A DNA stretch of 28,173 bases. It comes from Bacillota bacterium. Lineage in GTDB: Bacteria; Bacillota; UBA4882; UBA8346. The notes beneath the pieces were generated by a model. The model was not told the origin of the DNA and ran no database searches. It worked only from the letters and a program-made list of their open reading frames with translations. Where the stretch lies: the NCBI GenBank assembly GCA_023435225.1, contig JAEYRX010000067.1, forward strand, positions 1 through 28,173, given 5' to 3'. Both the position numbers and the translations under genes were made by a program. Below, one piece after another: positions 24,728 to 28,173 of this stretch. Position 1 is the first letter of the stretch; every line of letters starts with the position of its first letter.

Positions 24728-24825
24728 GGAAGCGCTGATTGATTGAATAAGTGACGATTTTGTGCTTCGCAAAATGCCTAATACCACATATTTGCTCACA
24801 CAAAATCGGATTAATCAGCGCTTCC
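24728..24825 (+). mobile_element. MITE-like element, copy 2 (98 bp)
   Basis: It opens GGAAGCGCTGATT and ends AATCAGCGCTTCC, with TTA outside both ends. It shares almost all its sequence with the reverse complement of copy 1 at 3015-3113, including GAATAAGTGACGATTTTGTGCTT. The 5' repeat here has ATTGATTG instead of ATTAATTG. It sits between the riboswitch terminator and the transporter gene, so it would be in the mRNA leader. Confidence 0.88.
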
Positions 24826-24892
24826 TTAATAGTTGCATCTAGAATAACTATATACTGTATTCGAATTTCAAATAAGGTAATTATGAAACTCC

Positions 24893-24933
24893 GCAAATAA
24901 AAAAACCATGGGCAAGAGGAATCCATGGTTTTT
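24893..24933 (-). terminator. riboswitch expression-platform terminator
   Basis: On the minus strand AAAAACCATGG (complement of 24923-24933) pairs with CCATGGTTTTT (complement of 24901-24911), 11 perfect pairs, followed by TTTATTT. It begins 30 bases after the 3' end of the c-di-AMP aptamer, the usual place for a transcription-terminating switch. Confidence 0.85.
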
Positions 24934-24962
24934 AAAAACCGTAAATTTATCCTCTCTGGCAA

Positions 24963-25113
24963 TGCTTACGAAGTTAGCTGACGGATTCGGGTTGCAGAGT
25001 AACCCTAAAATCCCGATAGTTTTATACCACTATTCGTATAGGTATAAAGTAAAGGGATTTATTCACCCCATAGTAATTGGTTCCCCCGTTCTCTTCGTTG
25101 AAGAGATTAAGCA
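24963..25113 (-). promoter_or_regulatory. cyclic-di-AMP riboswitch (ydaO/yuaA type)
   Basis: On the minus strand the characteristic blocks appear in order: TGCTTAATC (pairing its TGCTTA with the TAAGCA at the 3' end), AACGGGGGAACCA, GGGGTGAAT, and the closing CCCGAATCCGTCAGCTAAC then TTCGTAAGC. The 151-base length is normal. Members of this class bind c-di-AMP and usually shut off genes for potassium, osmolyte or amino-acid transport and cell-wall enzymes. The following terminator indicates an OFF switch for the ABC transporter operon starting at 24639. Confidence 0.9.
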
Positions 25114-25163
25114 AGTAAGGGAGTTTCATAATTTCCTAAATTAAGTTTCGGATAAAGTATTAG

Positions 25164-25234
25164 ATGCTATCGAGGCTTGTTGTTTACATTAATTAAAAAT
25201 TTATTTATTAAGGATATTGATGTAAACAACCATA
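25164..25234 (+). repeat. ATGCTATCGA-headed hairpin repeat, copy 3 (diverged)
   Basis: The head ATGCTATCGAGGCTTGT (25164-25180) is identical to copy 2, but the arms read TTGTTTACAT (25180-25189) and ATGTAAACAA (about 25220-25229), with four further pairs bar one. The arms match each other, not the GTCGTTCACCC/GTGGACGAC arms of the other copies. Confidence 0.7.
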
Positions 25235-25534
25235 TAGTGAATGGCCCAGATATAGCTATCAATATATTGTATCAGAATGTCAAATTTCTTAATTATGAAA
25301 ATCCCTCAATTTGAAAAGATTTCTTTTAAGAGAATATTTAATTTTCAAAGAACAAGTTAAATTACATCAAGCTTTTACCCTTTTTGAAAATAAGTTAATC
25401 CTTAATAATACTTATACAATTATGCTTTTTCCAATTCAATGAAAATAAGTTATATATGTTTTATAAATATGTCGAGCATCAAATAAAATTACTAATGATT
25501 TAACCAATTATTCTTAATAGAGTCTAACAATAGA

Positions 25535-25563
25535 ATTATACATACTTTTTTCCATTTTGTCAA
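25535..25563 (-). promoter_or_regulatory. perfect consensus sigma-70 promoter for the riboswitch-transporter transcript
   Basis: On the minus strand TTGACA (complement of 25558-25563), 17 bases, and TATAAT (complement of 25535-25540) match the consensus exactly. Transcription would run leftward. The aptamer lies about 415 bases downstream, so the leader is very long; a nearer promoter cannot be excluded. Confidence 0.75.
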
Positions 25564-25605
25564 TAAGTAATGCTATTTGCCTCTGTTTACTAGGTTTAGT
25601 TGTTT

Positions 25606-26148
25606 TTAATCTTCCTTAACTAAATATAATAGACTATCTTCTATCCGGTAAAACAAAGGAGCCACTGTTATTTTTGGATATCTCAACCTTATCCTAGCCG
25701 CTTCACTTAATACAAAATCAATTTCATTGTCGATCTCAAACAACGGCGCAAAATGCATAAAATGGTCCTCGGCTTGTTGGGGCTCCCAACCTGCATTATT
25801 GACCAATCCTTTAATGAATCGATCTTTGATGGAGAACAAATTGACCATGCCGCAATTATTATGAGCAATTAAGGCAATATGGGAAACTCCACCGACGGAG
25901 ACGGCATAAGAAACTTTAAATTCGCTATGTCTTAAATTTCCGCCGCCGGATCTGATAATATAAGCAAAATTATCGGGAATCCGCATGTGTTTGCGGTTAT
26001 CCATACACATCCCAATCAAGAGCTCCGCTTTTTGGTAGCTGTCATGTTCCCTATTAAGATTATGATATTCTAATAATAATCCAATCGGATTATTTCGGTA
26101 CATTTGAAAAATATCTTCGAAAGAATTTACGGCAACTAACCTGTTCAT
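25606..26148 (-). CDS. beta-carbonic anhydrase-like protein
   Basis: In the 180-residue protein the three beta-CA signatures can be traced. IGMCMDNRK contains the Zn-ligand Cys48 and the Asp50-Arg52 dyad. IIRSGGGNL corresponds to the usual IRNAGG. IALIAHNNCGM contains His96 and Cys99. All four presumed zinc-site residues are present, but the wording differs from classical enzymes, so it belongs to a divergent branch and may act on something other than CO2. Cytoplasmic, no signal peptide. AAGGAG lies before the ATG, and a strong terminator separates it from the gene upstream. Confidence 0.82.
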   Translation of the reverse strand: MNRLVAVNSFEDIFQMYRNNPIGLLLEYHNLNREHDSYQKAELLIGMCMDNRKHMRIPDNFAYIIRSGGGNLRHSEFKVSYAVSVGGVSHIALIAHNNCGMVNLFSIKDRFIKGLVNNAGWEPQQAEDHFMHFAPLFEIDNEIDFVLSEAARIRLRYPKITVAPLFYRIEDSLLYLVKED

Positions 26149-26170
26149 GTATAATCTCCTTTCGCGTCAA

Positions 26171-26223
26171 TAAAAAAAGTCAACCGTTTGGAATAACAGA
26201 ACTGTTAATCACAAACGTTGACT
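26171..26223 (-). terminator. intrinsic terminator between the two leftward genes
   Basis: On the minus strand AGTCAACG-type arms (complement of 26212-26223 and 26178-26190) pair over 12 bases with a one-base bulge, enclosing an inner TAACAG-AA-CTGTTA stem, followed by seven T's. It ends the 26351-26782 transcript. It is only 30 bases before the next start codon, so it could also act as an attenuator. Confidence 0.8.
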
Positions 26224-26350
26224 ACTTTTAAAATAAAACATTAACTCTTATTTTAAATTTTTATTATAATACCATGAAGTAATTATTGATTACAAGCTCC
26301 AGAGTAAATGTATACAGGTATACAGATATTTTATTTTAAATTTATAAAAA

Positions 26351-26782
26351 TTATTCAACCTCAATCCTACAGCTTTTTCCTTCCCACAAAGTTTCAATTA
26401 CTTCATAGCTCAAATCCGGGTTCAACCCCTTCACCATACCTTCCATCGGATTAAGGCAATAAATCCAACAAGGACTGGGAGCATTCATTTTCTTAGCTAA
26501 TGCGCATAACATACAATTAGTAGCTTCTGCGGTGAACCCATTCTCTTCTTTAATTATCCGCCAATTAGCACAGCCAAAAATATCGGCTAAAACCGTAAAT
26601 ACCTCTTCCGGTTTGGTGATTCCCAGACTAGCGGCTCCGGCTTTTCCTGTTAAAAATTGACTTTGGCGTTTATCAGCAGTTACCTTCTCCATAATTCCAG
26701 CCTTTTCAAATTGAAGGACCGCATCCGCCAATACCCCGGCATACATAATCTGTAAAGATTTAAGCTTTTTTTCAATCTCCAT
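26351..26782 (-). CDS. L-2-amino-thiazoline-4-carboxylate hydrolase-like / V4R-like protein
   Basis: The start at 26782 (MEIEKKLKSLQ) has GGAGGG eight bases upstream, which is better than the longer reading from 26878. The 143-residue protein has an N-terminal helical part (ADAVLQFEKAGI) and a C-terminal Cys-rich part: ATNCMLCALAKK, APSPCWIYCLNPMEG, then ETLWEGKSCRIEV. The closing E-G-x-x-C-R motif and the Cys pairs fit the ATC-hydrolase family or related V4R-type domains. It resembles the C-terminus of the small protein at 19798-20343 and the two may be paralogues. Catalytic function is unproven. Confidence 0.7.
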   Translation of the reverse strand: MEIEKKLKSLQIMYAGVLADAVLQFEKAGIMEKVTADKRQSQFLTGKAGAASLGITKPEEVFTVLADIFGCANWRIIKEENGFTAEATNCMLCALAKKMNAPSPCWIYCLNPMEGMVKGLNPDLSYEVIETLWEGKSCRIEVE

Positions 26783-26882
26783 GTAAAAACCCTCCATTAT
26801 TTTATTGTTTTGATCTCTCAATAAAATTAGTGGAAACTTCAGAAATTTTGTGACATCTTTAAAGAAATTTATAAACAATCAT

Positions 26883-26960
26883 TCTCCCGCCGAGGCGCTG
26901 AGACGCAGAGAAAGATAAAATTATTTTAACCTCTGCGCCTTTGCAGCTCTCTGCGGGAGA
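26883..26960. repeat. CGCAGAG-type dispersed inverted repeat
   Basis: The outer arms TCTCCCGC (26883-26890) and GCGGGAGA (26953-26960) and inner arms CGCAGAG and CTCTGCG pair. The interior has related but mismatched GAGGCGCTGAGA and CCTTTGCAGC. It resembles the very widespread 'GCAGAGACGCAGAG' elements and the 16763-16817 repeat. Confidence 0.65.
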
Positions 26961-27024
26961 TATTATTTTTAAATTAAAGGTTTACTCACAAATACTTCTC
27001 CCAATAATTCTTCCCCGGCATGAC

Positions 27025-27369
27025 TTATTCCGATTGACGGAAAAAATAAATCCGCTTGGCGGATGTTCGTAACTTCCGGTATTCGGTCGGTAAATCAACC
27101 TTTTCTACCATTTTTCTCATCCGGCATTGGCAACTGCCATCTGGATTAAATAAGAAACACTCATCATTGAGGAAATTCTTTAATTTCCGCCGGGAGCGAG
27201 ATATTATCTGCCGGATTGTTATTTCCTCTTTATCTTAAATAGTTACAATCTCCGAATAGGGCATTTGAGCGATATCTCTGAATATATAAGCGATACGGGC
27301 TTCGTTATCAAGACAATGTAAAATCCCGGTCAAACACTTATCACACATCTCTTTTACCCAGAGTTGATG
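27025..27369 (-). pseudogene. broken ECF sigma factor gene (region 4 remnant)
   Basis: On the minus strand one frame reads WVKEMCDKCLTGILHCL then ARIAYIFRDIAQMPYSEIVTI, a TAA at 27235-27237, and continues in the same frame DKEEITIRQIISRSRRKLK. It then goes on with CFLFNPDGSCQCRMRKMV and LPTEYRKLR to the stop at 27025. This is sigma region 4 (the Y-x-E-I-A turn, then the R-x-x-x-S-R-S-R-R-K-L recognition helix) with a Cys-containing tail known from some ECF sigma factors. Region 2 is missing: a TGA (27370-27372) lies directly upstream. The internal stop stands where Leu is expected, so a single base change from TTA would explain it. Confidence 0.8.
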
Positions 27370-27379
27370 TCAATTTATA

Positions 27380-27913
27380 CTATTTTTTTTCACTTTTAAC
27401 ATCTTTCTTAACTTTGGTTTTGGTATTATTTGATTTCTTGGCAACTTTCTTTTTGGTAGCTTTGGTGTTCTGCTTTGCCTTAACTTTGGTATTTTTCGAT
27501 TTATTTGTTACTTTTTGTTTTGTGTTTTTAGCGTTTTGCTTTGCCTTGGCTTTAGTATTATTTGATTTGTTGGCTACTTTCTTTTTAGTGGTTTTGGTAT
27601 TCTGCTTTGCCTTGACTTTGGTATTCTTAGAATTTTTTTTGGTTTTGTTTTTGGTATTTTTCAAATCTTGTTTAACGCCGGATTTGGCATTTTTAAAGCC
27701 CTGTTTTGTATCTTTGGCGCCTTGTTTAACATCGGATTTAACTTTTTTAGCGCCTTTTTTAACGCTATCCTTTGCCTTTTTGGCGGATTCTTTAATATCA
27801 GCAATAATACTGGCTTTAACGGTATTATTGGCGGTATTAGTAAAACCCGGCATTATAGTTAACAACATTAGAATCCCGATTATGATGTATGATATTAATA
27901 ATCTAAATCTCAT
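27380..27913 (-). CDS. exported lysine-rich repeat protein (LEA/histone H1-like)
   Basis: A signal peptide or anchor covers residues 1-~27, and the remaining 150 residues are almost only Lys, Asn, Thr, Ala, Gln, Val and Ser. Three full repeats of 22 residues of the form NTKVKAKQNTKTTKKKVANKSN start at about residues 97, 119 and 141, with a partial fourth. The part before (VKKGAKKVKSDVKQGAKDTKQG) has 7/11-residue periodicity like LEA or apolipoprotein-type helices. It has no Cys and is highly basic. A role in binding nucleic acid, acidic polymers or in drying protection is conceivable, but function is unknown. GAGAGG precedes the ATG. The 66-base DNA repeats make it prone to expansion. Confidence 0.75.
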   Translation of the reverse strand: MRFRLLISYIIIGILMLLTIMPGFTNTANNTVKASIIADIKESAKKAKDSVKKGAKKVKSDVKQGAKDTKQGFKNAKSGVKQDLKNTKNKTKKNSKNTKVKAKQNTKTTKKKVANKSNNTKAKAKQNAKNTKQKVTNKSKNTKVKAKQNTKATKKKVAKKSNNTKTKVKKDVKSEKK

Positions 27914-27991
27914 TAAAACAGCCTCTCAATTTATATTTTAAACTCATTTTATATATTAGATTCTTCACTTTGGAAAATTTTCCTTTAAAAT

Positions 27992-28074
27992 ATAAGTTGA
28001 ATTTAATTTTGTTCCTGCATCATGTCCCTAAAGCCGGAGATGATGAAATGAGCAATGAATTTAATTCAACTTAT
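27992..28074. repeat. large hairpin A with loop CCTAAAGCCG
   Basis: The outer arms 27992-28008 and 28058-28074 (ATAAGTTGAATTTAATT) pair over 17 bases with one mismatch. An inner stem CATCAT (28018-28023)/ATGATG (28040-28045) encloses a loop containing CCTAAAGCCG (28027-28036). Confidence 0.8.
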
Positions 28075-28087
28075 TACAGCTGTAATA
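28072..28087. repeat. perfect 16-bp palindrome joining hairpins A and B
   Basis: TATTACAGCTGTAATA is a perfect palindrome. Its ends overlap the last bases of hairpin A and the first bases of hairpin B. Confidence 0.75.
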
Positions 28088-28170
28088 GGATGAAGTAAAT
28101 ACTGATTTGATATCATTTGCATTCGGCTTTAGGAATGCAAATCTTGGATAAGAAATTTACTTCATCCTAT
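28085..28170. repeat. large hairpin B with loop CGGCTTTAGG
   Basis: The outer arms ATAGGATGAAGTAAAT (28085-28100) and its exact complement (28155-28170) make 16 perfect pairs. An inner 9-base stem ATTTGCATT (28115-28123)/AATGCAAAT (28134-28142) closes the 10-base loop CGGCTTTAGG (28124-28133). It runs to within three bases of the window edge. Confidence 0.85.
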
Positions 28171-28173
28171 ATA

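Larger units (their letters stand above)
24640..25605. other. ~970-base leader region of the transporter operon
   Basis: No protein gene is supported. Read on the minus strand it holds, in order: a consensus promoter (25535-25563), an AT-rich stretch with GAAAATAAGTTA repeated at 25386 and 25441 (plus strand), copy 3 of the hairpin repeat (25164-25234), a c-di-AMP riboswitch (24963-25113), its terminator (24893-24933), the MITE-like element (24728-24825) and the binding site of the binding-protein gene. Confidence 0.7.

Noticed and set aside
24675..24962. Minus-strand 95-codon frame upstream of the transporter
   Set aside because: It spans the riboswitch terminator and the MITE-like element and has no binding site. 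The RNA features explain the region.
24908..25144. Plus-strand 78-codon frame
   Set aside because: It is antisense to the c-di-AMP aptamer, whose conserved blocks are on the minus strand.
25180..25234. Integron attC-like site at copy 3 of the hairpin repeat
   Set aside because: The arms lack the GTTRRRY/RYYYAAC core boxes and no integrase or cassette is nearby.
27414..27941. Long plus-strand frame rich in Phe, Leu and Val, 175 codons
   Set aside because: It is the antisense shadow of the lysine-rich gene (Lys codons read backwards give Phe/Leu), with no ribosome binding site. The opposite strand has a signal peptide, a binding site and ordered 22-residue repeats.

Overview
The window looks like a chromosomal segment of a low-to-mid GC, probably anaerobic member of the Bacillota (Clostridia or Limnochordia-like). 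This is inferred from strong AGGAGG ribosome binding sites, several TTG and GTG starts, a DUF1657 spore-associated protein, a c-di-AMP (ydaO/yuaA) riboswitch and Cu-amine-oxidase-N/parvulin surface proteins. I cannot name the genus. No tRNA, rRNA, CRISPR array or prophage was recognised.

Layout. 1-1220: the first codons of a leftward gene, an array of eight ~21-bp degenerate repeats, and a REP-associated (Y1/HUH) transposase with a near-perfect palindrome inside its reading frame. 1285-4528: leftward genes for a secreted GH43-CBM6 arabinoxylan-type hydrolase and a membrane-anchored parvulin foldase. 4641-6689: htpG behind a clear sigma-70 promoter. 6852-14513: leftward genes for an HD-GYP phosphodiesterase, a DUF4412-like secreted protein paired with a seven-repeat propeller lipoprotein, a coiled-coil protein, and a very large MalT-type ATPase regulator ending in a SARP-like domain. 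14718-22259: rightward genes for a small secreted protein, a polysaccharide pyruvyl transferase, a reductase-ligase fusion translationally coupled to a small Cys-containing protein, a fatty-alcohol-oxidase-like GMC enzyme and DUF1657. 22349-25563: a leftward polar amino-acid ABC transporter operon with a long leader holding a perfect consensus promoter, a c-di-AMP riboswitch, its terminator and an inserted MITE-like element. 25606-28173: a beta-carbonic-anhydrase-like protein, an ATC-hydrolase/V4R-like protein, a broken ECF sigma gene, a lysine-rich repeat protein, and two large hairpins at the edge.

The most striking points are these. (1) The transporter's solute-binding protein appears naturally circularly permuted: its second lobe precedes its first lobe, with the cut at the hinge. 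(2) The same operon sits behind a c-di-AMP riboswitch, and a ~98-bp mobile element lies between the riboswitch terminator and the gene. (3) Two structurally alike but sequence-different hairpins at the right edge carry perfectly complementary 10-nt loops. (4) A dispersed repeat family has a conserved head and a hairpin whose arms differ in a compensatory way between copies. (5) A reductase plus acyl-AMP ligase fusion lies next to a fatty-alcohol-oxidase-like enzyme and suggests a lipid-modifying pathway.

The intergenic DNA is unusually rich in small inverted-repeat elements of at least six types. Two of them supply the last codons and stop codon, or the stop region, of neighbouring genes.
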